DNA from: Ottelia alismoides
Taxonomy: Eukaryota; Streptophyta; Magnoliopsida; Alismatales; Hydrocharitaceae
Reading direction: 5' to 3'
DNA: 64,000 bases
NCBI GenBank assembly: GCA_037367405.1
Contig: JAZKJV010002611.1
Span: 310,001 to 374,000 of the forward strand
This document shows positions 49,358 through 59,759 of this stretch, piece after piece; position 1 is the stretch's first letter, and the number at the start of each line of letters is the position of its first letter. The notes under the pieces were generated by a model that was not told where the DNA came from, ran no database searches, and was given only the letters and a program-made list of their open reading frames with translations. A program made the position numbers and the translations under genes.

Positions 49358-50722
49358 AGTAATGAAGCACCCCCTACAGTCCAACACCTCTATTATGTGC
49401 AGACTCCATATTAGGTGTCGTAGCAGTCACCTTTATCATGCATTGTACCGTATCAATAGGAACATCCTCACGTTCCCAAGCAACATTCTCCACCTCCACC
49501 TCTCATTCAAGAGGTGAAGGGCATTTGGTTTGACTGAGAGCGCAACTAGCCTTGTCCGCCATGGCAAGATCAGTTGGGTTCATAGCCGAGTCAGAGATCC
49601 GTCCACCATTTTTAGGGAGGGAGACCATATCCCTAGCACAAGCAGTTACAACCTCACTTTTCATCTCCACCACACTTCCAGAACAGGAGACCTGGGCAAC
49701 AGTAGATGCAACATGCATATTTTCATCAGCCTTATTATCAGCAACAATCTGCACAGTTTTCAATCCTCATTGTCATTATCAACAATCGTATTTTGGATAC
49801 CAACAACATCTGCACTTCTAGTCTCAGCGACAACATGTAGCTGAGCATCTAAAGGCACCTTCGGTGAATCCCGCACTTGATTAGCTTGCACTCCTGATGA
49901 AGAATATGAATGATTTGACTCGGAGGCTTGACGACCTGACCATCACCAAGACATTTATTCCAACCCAAGTCGAAGCCAATCCGAACAGTTTCAAACACAA
50001 GGAGAATGTAGCCCATGATCCATCCACACATGAGACATGTATGGCCCTTGATTTTACATGTTTATCTAACACCATTCATCTCAGGAACATTAGGAGATTG
50101 CAACCACCAACACATCAGTTGGGATTGGGGAGAGTCGTTGAGAGAGATTCACCGACTTCATCATCATCTTCACCAGTTGAGTAGCAGTCCAGTGTAACAG
50201 ATCTAGAGCCTGGAGTATCACCACCATCTTCTCCGCTATCATCACCATCACTATTCAAAAAAAACCAAAAAGAGAATAAAGAAAGATATAGTGTCGAGTC
50301 AGCCATGAAGACGAACACATCCATCATGAAGTCTTCTTCTACACCCGTAGACCAAGCAACACGTCCCGTTTTTCCTTTTATTTCTTCTACTCCTGTATTG
50401 GATAACAGTATACCAATTGATTCTGGTCGTCCCATGTACATGATGATTCCGATTTGAATAAGAAAAATGAACAATGATGTTCCTTTTGATTTTGTTCCAT
50501 TTTTTTTAATTTGACAAAAAATAGAAAATTTCAAAAAAAATAAAAAGCATCACTATCTAATCCTGGAATGGTAGAGATACTTCAGAACTTCTTTTAGAGA
50601 TGCCACTCCTTAAGGCCATGGAGTACATGCCCTTAGTGAAAAAGGCAATGAAAGAAGCATGTACTCAAAAGAGTCAACCAAAGCAAACCAGATGAAAGAA
50701 AATAGAAAAGCACATCTTAACC
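49358..50722 (+). pseudogene. Gag C-terminal and linker of host element
   Basis: Low-complexity His/Pro/Ser-rich frames broken by stops. By position this corresponds to the Gln/Pro-rich gag tail and acidic linker of element 1. No zinc knuckle and no other domain seen. Confidence 0.45.
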
Positions 50723-51025
50723 ATGGCCGCACTTCATGTCATCATCAACCTCCCTCCCAAAAGGAAAGATAATGGACCTCACATCCATTGCCATATCTTT
50801 GATCAAGTATTTGACCGTACTCTTCTCGATACTGGATCATCCATTAATCTCATTCCATCCTCACTACACATTGAGTTTGGGTTGGGGCCTCTTAGATCCA
50901 CCAGGATGATCCTTTAGTTTGCTAGTAGATCGATCAAGAGGTTGAGGGGTACTATTTAGAACGTTAATGTAACCATGCACGGAATGAGATTCCCAATTGA
51001 TGTTGTTGTTATGGATATGGATACC
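50723..51025 (+). pseudogene. Protease of host element, N-terminal part
   Basis: The catalytic block FDRTLLDTGSSINLIP is intact. Two stops follow, then MHGMRFPIDVVVMDMDT, after which element 2 interrupts the frame. ATACC at 51021-51025 is the target copy. The reading frame resumes in register at 62880. Confidence 0.8.
51021..51025. other. Target site duplication ATACC (left)
   Basis: Directly before LTR 51026; repeated at 62875-62879 after the right LTR. Confidence 0.92.
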
Positions 51026-51885
51026 TGATGAATCTCGGATTCATCACTCTAAATCTCATTTATTAAGCTCAGATCCCTAAAAATCAACAGCTTTTCTGCA
51101 CTTATTCTGCATAATTAGCACTCATGCATGATTTCATAATAATTGCATTTTAGCATTAATTTCTGCATAAAATAAGAAGCCAAAAATCCAAGCCAGAGTT
51201 GACCTGTAAATAGCCTAATTTCCCGGATTTTTAACTCCCTCATGCTAACACCGTATAACCCAAAACCACTTCCACTGTGTACATATCACTCACAAGAATA
51301 AATAAAAAATACAAAAAAAATCACTAACCCGAATAAGTGGACCAAAAACCCAAACCCTAGTTTCAGGATTCTCGGACTAAAAGTCACATATCTTCCTCAT
51401 CCAGTGTCCGATTTGATCCTACCCAATTTTGAACTAATGTACATTCAATTACCTTCAAAACAAGACCAAGTTCAAGTGAATCGGAGCTCGTATGTGAAAG
51501 TTGGGTTTTGGGCCTCTTTTGTACATTGTATATTTTCGCAGTTTTTGACCTGTATTTTATGTATATATTTTCTTTATTAATAAAAATCCAAAAAAATAGA
51601 CTTAGATGTCTTTTATTTATATTTTATTTCTCCATATTTTTCTGGTTTTTTTATCTTGTTTAAAAATGACAAAAATAATACAAAACCCAAAAATCTAGGT
51701 ATTCTGTGTACATGGGATACCCCAAAAAGTCACTTTTTACATTTGATCGATTTTGGCTTTGATGCCTCCATGAAAGTTGTAGATCTCGTCGAGATGAGCA
51801 TTTTTCGTGAAGGAACTTTTTCGATCCGAGGTCATTTGCTATTTTTATCGATTTTACAAATCTTTTATTTTCGGATTTTTCTGGA

Positions 51886-51924
51886 GCTGACACGTGGCCG
51901 CCCCAGAGGCCGCCACGTGTCAGC
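51886..51924. promoter_or_regulatory. Twin ABRE inverted repeat, 5' LTR
   Basis: Perfect 13-bp arms GCTGACACGTGGC and GCCACGTGTCAGC, 13 bp apart. Present in the right LTR at 60622-60658. Confidence 0.6.
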
Positions 51925-52061
51925 GTTTTTTAGCCTTTATTTATCATTTTTTTAAAAAAATAATAAAATAATAATAAAAAAAATAAAAGTGCCCGCACGT
52001 GCAGCGCACGTGCTTCGCCCCATCCGTCCCCTTGCTCACTGCGCGACACGTGGCTTATCCA

Positions 52062-52094
52062 CGGCCGTTCGATCCGCGACCGATCGAACGGCCG
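52062..52094. repeat. Inverted GTTCGATC pair, 5' LTR
   Basis: Perfect 13-bp arms CGGCCGTTCGATC and GATCGAACGGCCG around a short loop. In the right LTR one base differs (near 60800). Confidence 0.75.
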
Positions 52095-52316
52095 CGGTGC
52101 GTCGTCTACCTCCCAAAGGCCTGCCCCGTAATCTCCTCCCCCGATTTCTCGGGCGATATAGCATTTTCTCGAAAGGGACAAACGCCGCCGCCCCTCCTCT
52201 GATCTAGCAACGACCGCCTCCTCGCGAGCCCTCCGCAACCAGCGCTCCCGCTAATCTCGCGCGCCAACAACCAACGGACCCCCGCGATCTCCGCAACCAC
52301 TGGCCGCCTGCCTCTG

Positions 52317-52326
52317 CTATTAAAGG
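52317..52326 (+). promoter_or_regulatory. TATA-like site of element 2 5' LTR
   Basis: ctattaaagg occupies the same place in the LTR as TATTTAAA in the solo LTR. The copy in the right LTR is at 61020-61029. Confidence 0.4.
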
Positions 52327-53038
52327 ACCTCCGCCCTCCCCCAGACGATCATCCGCCGATTGAAGCTTCAAGAGGGCGGTGGTGACAACCCGCCCTCCGT
52401 CATCAACGAGATCCGACGTCCTCCCGACGTCGTTGCAGCCCAAGGCGCATCACCGTCGCCTCTGCCCCGCTCCGCCCCTCGGCGTCGAGCCACCGACCTA
52501 CGTCCATCTTCTCCGACCTTCAATCTCCGCTCGAAGCTCCTCCAGGAGCTATTCCCACCGACATCGACTCCAACGCTTCTCCAACGCCTCCGCCCTCGCC
52601 TCGTCCAACGACTACGCCATCGACGTCATCGGCAACAACGCCCCACCGCCCCTTCTTCGTCTTCAGCAACCACCTCCGCCGACCTCGTCTTCTCCAGCAG
52701 CTTCGGCGCCACTGTCGTCTTCATCGGAGATCCGCCCTCACGCGCCACCGCTTCGACAACGCACCGCCGACCTCGCCTCAGCAGCGGGCCATCTCCGCCT
52801 CCGCTGGTTATCGCCCAGCCAGCCCTCCGCCGTGAAGACATTCTCCGCCACGACTCCTCCGTCGGGGCGTCCCAAGCACCCCTTCGTCATCGGCATCAGG
52901 TGAACGGCCTCTCCACCAGCTCCTCCGCACCAGCCGCCGGCACAGAGGCCGAGACCCCCACGCACGTGCTCCTCACATGCGTCGGGGGGACGTTTTGCAT
53001 CATTGCCCCTGGAGTCCACCCCAATTGCGCCAAATCCC

Positions 53039-53153
53039 AAAGGTCACGTGCACAGCACATGACCTTTTGGCAATTTTATAGAAGGATCCCCGAAGGTCTC
53101 CAGATTCTCGCATCGGCCCCCACCGACCAGTGATCACGTGCACTGCACGTGAT
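53039..53153. promoter_or_regulatory. Two G-box hairpins in U5
   Basis: Arms aaaggtcacgtgc and gcacatgaccttt (53039-53067), and atcacgtgc and gcacgtgat (53133-53153). A third, weaker copy lies at about 52962-52988. Between them repeats a short text with 'ttgcaattttt'-like words, as if one module had been multiplied. Confidence 0.5.
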
Positions 53154-54173
53154 TGGCTGGAAAAATTGCAGAAACACCCCCTATATTTAGGTAATTACGC
53201 ATATATACCCCCTGCGTTGTTTTCAGTTATTTATTTTGTTTGCATCTTTACCCCTGTCTTTGTCACCCATTATAGACCTCTACATTGTATCATTTTATTT
53301 ATTTAAAAATAGCACTTTGTTCTTCATGTAATTCTCTACATCCGGACATATTGCGGCCATTTTTGTGATTGATGGTTAATTAATAAATAATTGTTTTGTG
53401 GAAATTTGCATATTTTGCCCACTTCGTGTTCTTAAAATTGCCATTGATTTACCGTTGCTCTAAAAATCCACGAAAAATCAAAGATTGTAGAGATAATTTT
53501 CCTTGACATTGTGCCCAAAAAGATTTGCATTTGCATAGATCATTTGCCCTGTAAAAATCATTTTGCACACTTTACTATTTAATTTTAAATAGGTATTAGA
53601 TCTCACATTTTTTAGGGTTAGGATTTTTCTGAGATCAAGCACCTAGTGATAGATCTTAGATAATTTTGGTCCTCGAAAATAAGGAGGTTTGATATTTATT
53701 ATAATTAAATTTTGAAAATCATTCTGTTTGCATTTAAAAATCCATAAAAAATTCATATTACATCCAAAAATTTTAAAAAATTACATTACATTCATTTCAT
53801 CATCATTTACATTGTGGCCAAGTTTCATATTTTTCGGACCTCGTTTGATTGAAATTTACATTTTAGTCCCTAAACTAGGCCGAAATTGCATCTTGCATCT
53901 CTTATTTGCATTGAAAATACAAAAAAAGACCATCTTGAAAACCGAACTAAAAATTGGATAAGCACAACTTTAGGTTGTTCCTTTGCCTCCTTGTGATCGA
54001 CCTTGGGACTTGCCCAAGTAAAACAAACATAAAAACCACTTGATTAAAACTGATTAAAAATTTGTGGTTATTTCTTGACTGGTTCCGATTGCCGCCTACA
54101 ACGAACGATATTTTATTTTCACGCACAACGATTAAAAACAACTTCTTAACGCGTCATTTTCGGGCTCGTCAGA

Positions 54174-54191
54174 TGGCGCCGTTGTCGGGGA
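54174..54191 (+). other. Primer binding site of element 2 (tRNA-Asp)
   Basis: TGGCGCCGTTGTCGGGGA lies two bases after the LTR, one mismatch from the complement of the plant tRNA-Asp 3' end. Confidence 0.88.
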
Positions 54192-55389
54192 GGCAAACGG
54201 CTTAGCTTTGTGTTTTGAAAATTTTTCACTCGGTTTTCCGCATTCGGGTAGTCTGACCCCCGAATTGTTCATTGTAAATCCCATTTGTTTCCTGCATTTA
54301 TTTTTTAGCATTTATTTTATGTATTTTATTGAGTCATTCTCTTACACATATCTCTCTTATTTTTCTTGCGAGGTATTCGGCGTACGTGGAGCGGTTTTCT
54401 AGAAATCGACACATCTTCACCGACATCCGAGAAAGCCGCAATTAATTTAAGATCGAGTCGAGTCGTGAGAGAGCGTAGAGTCTAGGTTTTTAATTTCTGC
54501 AAATTTCCATTTCTGCTCATTTACAGCGGTGTCCGTTTGGACTCTCGCGCATGTAAAAAAGACCTTGAACTTTTTCCGTGGTGTGTCGTGGCCTGTTTCA
54601 CTCTCCGGTGAGGGTGGGGCCCGACTTGAGTGGCCTGCACATACGGCTCTCAGAGCATTTTTACTTTTTGATTGTGCTCGTAGGATCTTAAGCCACACTA
54701 CACTTTAATCAAGACGCACATAGATCGTTCAACTTAGCCAAATTTAACTCAATTCTTCCCGCTAATAGAACTTTCTGCTTAGGTGCAGTTTTTATCGGCT
54801 TGCATACATATAGAATAATTTTTCAATTCTGTCTAGCATCCCACATGAAGATTGCGAGGAGGTACTGTAAGTCTTCTAACTGAGCATTCATCATAGTTTT
54901 CCGCGTGCATCGGCTTTTCCCGACTTTCTCCCTCTTGTTTTATCACATAATTTTAAAAGGAAATTGGGACTGTACGGTAGAAGTGATTTTGTGCTCATCT
55001 AATTTTTCAGTGATCACATCATTAAAATTTGGACTGCTAAATATAGCCGATCAAAATAACCCATAAAATCAAGAATTTCTGCGGGAGAGCAACCCCGATC
55101 TTGTGTGTTTCTATTTTTCTGAGTGAGCGAGAGACGGCACTTAAGGCTAGAGCCCAAATCCTAAATCTCAGCTCGCTAAATTCCTGCTAAGATTGATTTA
55201 TCACCAACTAAAATCGAAAAGATAGTAGCCGAACTCTTACGGCTTCACTGTGTGCGTTGGTGAACCTGGGTTTTGAATTGTGTTTGCATTGGTGTGCGTG
55301 AACCGATTTCAAGATCAATAGCCGCACATTTGATTTCTCTTGATTATCCCGTGCAATTATCTCTCTCCTTTCTTGATTTAAAATTCACC
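54192..55389 (+). other. Element 2 leader
   Basis: A 1.2-kb leader without a gene. It ends in ttcaccatgg, a good plant start context for the first reading frame. Confidence 0.55.
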
Positions 55390-56829
55390 ATGGAATTCTT
55401 GTCCAATAACTCTTGCAGACCCAACCCCTCATTCCTTTCAGCTCTTTCAAAAATAGCCGACCGTTTATCCGAGAATCCATCAGAGCTATACTATGAAAAT
55501 GAATTCGTATCGGTTAGACCCAAAACACCTCCCCCTCAACCACCAATAAAGCCATCTCCTCCTACTAATCCGACCTGCTTCATGAATAACAACCCTTTGT
55601 ATTCAGAGCAGACAACCCAACAAATGATTGAGGGCTCTACTTCTTCATTCAATCCTCTTTACATTGATCATACAATTCATCCCTCATATTCGGTAAATGT
55701 CAATCCATCATTCATGGGAGATGATAACCACATGATCGAATTGAACACTTCTTCACCTCTTCCGCCAATCTTGAACACCAAAGAAAAATCATTATCTTGG
55801 ATTGAACATAACAACCCCCTCTTTACTCATACAGAGGATTGGGCCGACCACATAGGATCACAACTCCCCTTGGACCAACTCCACTTACCTAGACCATATG
55901 AGCAGCCACCTTCCATGATTATTGAGGAGATACTTTCAGAAAATGATGATCAGGTATCGGAAAATTCAAGAGACCCCTCTCCTAGTACGTATAGAAAAAT
56001 GGAAGAGGACATTGAATTACTAAAACATACCCCATCTGCTCCCATACTTGGCCAAGAAGAGATTTTGGAGAATATTTTGAGGATGAATAAGAAATTTGAT
56101 TTAATGGAGGATAAATTTCAAGAACTTGCCGATCGATTAATCTCTGGTAGCTCGGTTATAAAAATGGATGAGGAGATGATTGGATCTGAAATTGAAAATT
56201 TTGAGGATATTCAAGAACCTAGGGATTATTCTGAGAATTTCATTTCTACATCTTACTCCCTTAGAAATGACTATGCAGCGGACTATCACCCTGAACACCA
56301 GAGCCCCTTTTCACCTGAAGAACATCCCACACCCCCACACCACCCAGAAAATACCAAAAAATGGAAATATTTGAAAACCACAAAAATTGAAAATTTAGAA
56401 AATTTCATAAAAATTGAGACTGAAGACAATCTGAAGAATTTGGATCCGACTGTACGGGAAGCATTAGGAAAGAAATTGATTTTTGAACTTCCCTTTCTAC
56501 AGGCCATTGAACACTTTCCCGACCTCAAAAGATTTTTAATGGACAAATTAATGAATAAGAAGTCGGGTAGGATACGAACAAAGACTGAAAGACATATCTT
56601 GTCAATGGCCTCCTCCTTGGTGTTGAGGAGAAAAATCAAGAGCCGCATAGTGAAGCGGTTACCCAGATTTGACTGTGAAATCAAAGACACAATTTTTACC
56701 CATGCTCGGATTGATGACACTTCACCGATCAATATTCTCCCGACCTCTGTATTCCATGAACTCAAACTCGGACCGATTCGGAAGATACGAGAGATTGTTC
56801 AAGGAGAGGACCCATTTCTGTCATCATGA
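55390..56829 (+). CDS. Element 2 ORF1: gag/protease-derived protein, 479 aa
   Basis: The frame is open far upstream but the first sound start is ATG 55390 (MEFLSNNSC) in the context caccATGG. The N-terminal 300 residues are Pro/Ser/Asn-rich and acidic and show no capsid block, so the usual gag core is absent. Near residues 360-400 the text PFLQAIEHFPDLKRFLMDKL corresponds to the gag-protease junction of Athila elements. Then FTHARIDDTSPINILP (56692-56739) aligns with LLDTGSSINLIP of the host element: the catalytic Asp is kept but Thr-Gly is Asp-Thr. A short coiled-coil-like part may lie near residues 195-260. No internal stop. Function unknown; a proteolytic role is unlikely. Confidence 0.75.
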   Translation: MEFLSNNSCRPNPSFLSALSKIADRLSENPSELYYENEFVSVRPKTPPPQPPIKPSPPTNPTCFMNNNPLYSEQTTQQMIEGSTSSFNPLYIDHTIHPSYSVNVNPSFMGDDNHMIELNTSSPLPPILNTKEKSLSWIEHNNPLFTHTEDWADHIGSQLPLDQLHLPRPYEQPPSMIIEEILSENDDQVSENSRDPSPSTYRKMEEDIELLKHTPSAPILGQEEILENILRMNKKFDLMEDKFQELADRLISGSSVIKMDEEMIGSEIENFEDIQEPRDYSENFISTSYSLRNDYAADYHPEHQSPFSPEEHPTPPHHPENTKKWKYLKTTKIENLENFIKIETEDNLKNLDPTVREALGKKLIFELPFLQAIEHFPDLKRFLMDKLMNKKSGRIRTKTERHILSMASSLVLRRKIKSRIVKRLPRFDCEIKDTIFTHARIDDTSPINILPTSVFHELKLGPIRKIREIVQGEDPFLSS

Positions 56830-58103
56830 AATTCCAAGGTGCTCCGCTCAAAGTAGAATTCACAATTATTGATATTGAGCATCAAGGAGAATTCACCCAA
56901 TCTCCAATCATTCTCAGAAAGCCATTCTTGGCATTGGCCAAGACGAGTATTGATTGTGAGACTCGGGAAATCAATTTCACAGCATTGGAAACACTTAGAT
57001 CTGACCATATCTTTGAGGAACCACGATCTTCTGAGGCAACCCACGAAGTCCCCGACAACCGTAACCATGAAGCGATAGAAGAGCCCTACCCCGAAGCCAC
57101 ACCTGAGATAACGGTTGTTGATGAGACTATTGGTTTAGAAAATCTCCCCCCTGCTCCATACCCAGCCGCTCTCACCATGGAGAATCATGTATATGAATCA
57201 TATGATCCGGAGACTTATGCATGGGCACACCCTGGGTCAACCTACTCCGACTACATGGATTACATCAACTCGACACAGGAATGCGCCAACATCGAATCAA
57301 TTGAGAAAGAACATGCAGAGACTCTCCCCAGTATTTCAATTCCCGCGGATCTCAAAATAGACAAATCTTTCTACTACGATCCTGAAACATATGCATGGTC
57401 ACACCCTGGAGCAACATTCTCTGAATATCTTGATCAGATCATCCCAAATCGAGAGTGCTCAAACATTCAGGAGACTAAGAGCAAGCACACAGACCAAACA
57501 CCAATCAAGGAGAATCTCAATGGCTATTCATCTGGATACTCAAGTGAACCGACACCTTCACGAAGAAATAAAAAGGAAGTCACCTTTGACCATCCGGAAG
57601 AGGTATCAACTGACGGTACCTCATCAGGTCCGGAAAAGATGGTCTACATGAGTGAAGTCTGTTCGGCAGCCCTAAAGCCATATCTTCGTAAGGATCCAAA
57701 ATTCAATCATCGTTGGACAACTCCCGTTCCTAACTACTACTCATCCAAAGCTGATGCTCCTGCCCTCTTCAAGTACACTAGAATTCTTTCGTATGAGCTA
57801 ACTGAGACCGGTGCTTCTGAGCTATCATCTGAGGACAAATTGATTGACCCCAAGAAGGAACGAATTCTGAGGAAACAATTAAAGAAACAAAGAGATATGC
57901 AGACTTGGAGTATGTCCACTTTCAAATACTACTCCTCTGAGGATAACTCTGATGATGGATATCTTTCATCTGACTCAAACACTTCATCTATTATCCATCA
58001 TGATTTTTCTGAGGATAACTCTGATCATAGTTGGGAATCATATGCCTCATCTCCATCGCTCATTATGATCTCCCACCGCAGGCTCACAAGAAGATCAGCC
58101 TAA
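56826..58103 (+). CDS. Element 2 ORF2: protease C-terminal piece plus novel acidic tail, 425 aa
   Basis: Its ATG overlaps the ORF1 stop as ATGA and lies in the -1 frame relative to ORF1. The first 55 residues (PLKVEFTIIDIE, then SPIILRKPFLALAKTSIDC) are the second half of a retroelement protease; the usual ILGRPFL reads ILRKPFL. The remainder is not pol. It holds two copies of a ~58-residue unit marked by YDPETYAWxHPG (about residues 127 and 185), a Ser/Asp-rich stretch with SSEDNSD repeats, and a basic end (HRRLTRRSA). No RT block follows. Stops are absent across 425 codons, which suggests recent function. Role unknown. Confidence 0.72.
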   Translation: MKFQGAPLKVEFTIIDIEHQGEFTQSPIILRKPFLALAKTSIDCETREINFTALETLRSDHIFEEPRSSEATHEVPDNRNHEAIEEPYPEATPEITVVDETIGLENLPPAPYPAALTMENHVYESYDPETYAWAHPGSTYSDYMDYINSTQECANIESIEKEHAETLPSISIPADLKIDKSFYYDPETYAWSHPGATFSEYLDQIIPNRECSNIQETKSKHTDQTPIKENLNGYSSGYSSEPTPSRRNKKEVTFDHPEEVSTDGTSSGPEKMVYMSEVCSAALKPYLRKDPKFNHRWTTPVPNYYSSKADAPALFKYTRILSYELTETGASELSSEDKLIDPKKERILRKQLKKQRDMQTWSMSTFKYYSSEDNSDDGYLSSDSNTSSIIHHDFSEDNSDHSWESYASSPSLIMISHRRLTRRSA

Positions 58104-58174
58104 AACCGCCTTAATCATTCGGCTCCTCACCCTCCCTCCCAACCACATCGGTCTACTTGTACAGCTTCTTCCTC

Positions 58175-58204
58175 TACTTAGGCCAAGGCCTAAGTATAGG
58201 GGGG
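58175..58204 (+). other. Hairpin plus PPT-like motif a
   Basis: 10-bp arms tacttaggcc and ggcctaagta with loop AA, running into taagtatagggggg. Confidence 0.7.
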
Positions 58205-58268
58205 ACCGATGCCATCTGTTTATACCATCCTTCTCATCCTCCCGACCGCTCCATTTCCACCCTTCTTC

Positions 58269-58303
58269 CATACTTAGGTTATCCAGAGCCTAAGTATAGG
58301 GGG
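58269..58303 (+). other. Hairpin plus PPT-like motif b
   Basis: Arms atacttagg and cctaagtat around a 10-nt loop, running into aggggga. Confidence 0.65.
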
Positions 58304-58407
58304 AACCAACATCCACCTGTATATCCTCTCCTCATTCACATATCATGACCGCCTCTTTTCCGCTTTACTTCCTAACCCATTGTATATAAATTTTCCACTC
58401 CCTTACG

Positions 58408-58478
58408 CTTAGCACGAGCTATGTCTCCATTACGCTTTTTGTTCTCTGAGGACACAGCACTCGCTAAGTATAGGGGGG
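58408..58478 (+). other. Hairpin plus PPT-like motif c
   Basis: An imperfect stem (cttagcacgagctatgtc with gacacagcactcgctaag) ends in taagtatagggggg. It is the counterpart of the element 1 motif at 8228-8320. Confidence 0.55.
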
Positions 58479-59746
58479 TCTGTATATATACTTTGTATAT
58501 ATTTTACCCATATCTCGTACTTTCGCGTAAGTCTATATGTATTTACGGGGTGGGTACTAACTTCAAAAAAAGAGTTTTTCTACTAACACTGACTTGCCCA
58601 AAATTTTTGAAAAAAATGGCTTCTTATTTCATCTTTTCACACACACACACGAAAAAAAATTCTGCATTTCACACACTTGCACTTCATCCAACATCACATG
58701 CATTTGCATTTGTGAAAGTCATTGGGTTCTGAACCAAGTTGTGAGCCGAAACCGAGATTGGTCTGAACTTGCCCTTAATCTACCTAATTTTCAGAGGAAC
58801 TTCACCAAGAAATAGGATTTTAAGAGCTTCAGGTCTTTTGACTTAATTCTTTAAGTTCCACATGACAATGTGCAGCGTTTGACTTTTAGTGTCTAACCTG
58901 ATCTCTTCATTCTGGGTACAACTCTGGAATAGGGAATTAATTTGTACTCTCGCACTATGCACTTAGCTCAACCCAGACGGGATGTTGGAAGACTGTGTGA
59001 GTTTCTTTTCTGGTAGCGTGGAAATCTAAAGACCGGAGTTCGGGTTGAAATAAAGCTTCGGAAAAGGGATGGACGGCTGGGCACAATTTTTTCTAAGACC
59101 CCAAAAAAATGTACGGAATAAAAAGATTATATATTCGTAGGGGCACAACAAGATCCAAGCAGAACCACCAAAAATTCCAAAATACAAAGAAGCATTCTAC
59201 CAAATAAAAATTCGACCAAAAAGGTCCAAGCTTCAAGAAACCTGCAGATCTTGGTGGAGACTTGGCTACACTGGCCATCTTCACAAGGAGAGGTGACTAC
59301 ACTGGCCACCCCCTCCAGTTCTTTTCTCTTTCTTCTAGCTTCTCCCCCATTTCGATTGTGAACACAGCACGACAGACCTTAGAAGGAAATACCTGACTCC
59401 CCGAGGACGAGTTACTGGAGAGGAGAGGAGCATGGTAGTCCGGCATTCTGGATGGGAAGAGCTAAAACCCTTCACACACACGAGTCGGTTATTCAATGTT
59501 CATAGGGTATACTTTGGGAAGATGATTGATCTAAGATGACTTCTGAGCCGAAACTGTAACAATGATGTGTAGAATTTGAGGGCTATTGATTTTAAAATTC
59601 TAAGTCTCACAGAAGTTCCGCCAAACTACTAATCCAAATGTCAAGTTTAGTTTCATTCTCACCTTCAGCTCATGGTCTTGGTATGGAACCCAGTCTCATT
59701 TCACTTCATGGCATGTCTTTTTGATGCTCAGGGACGAGCATGGTTT

Positions 59747-59759
59747 AAGTATAGGGGGA
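59747..59759 (+). other. Polypurine tract of element 2
   Basis: aagtataggggga directly before the 3' LTR start at 59760. Confidence 0.88.

Larger units (their letters stand above)
51026..54171 (+). repeat. Element 2 5' LTR (3146 bp)
   Basis: It starts TGATGAATC and ends GGGCTCGTCA. It contains a U3 with the twin ABRE (51886-51924), a GC-rich middle with an inverted pair at 52062-52094, a TATA-like ctattaaagg at 52317, then G-box hairpins at 53039-53067 and 53133-53153 and the U5 tail. A 257-codon frame (52360-53133) just after the TATA-like site opens with TTG, not ATG. Confidence 0.92.
58104..59746 (+). other. Element 2 3' region with hairpin/PPT-like set
   Basis: No gene. Blocks match the element 1 3' region in inverted order. 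Internal copies of the polypurine motif lie at 58191-58204, 58289-58303 and 58464-58478, each joined to a stem-loop. The block gctcagggacgagc stands just before the true tract. Confidence 0.6.

Noticed and set aside
54192..55389. Upstream extension of element 2 ORF1 to 55273
   Set aside because: The extension would begin at TTG; the first ATG in a good context is at 55390.
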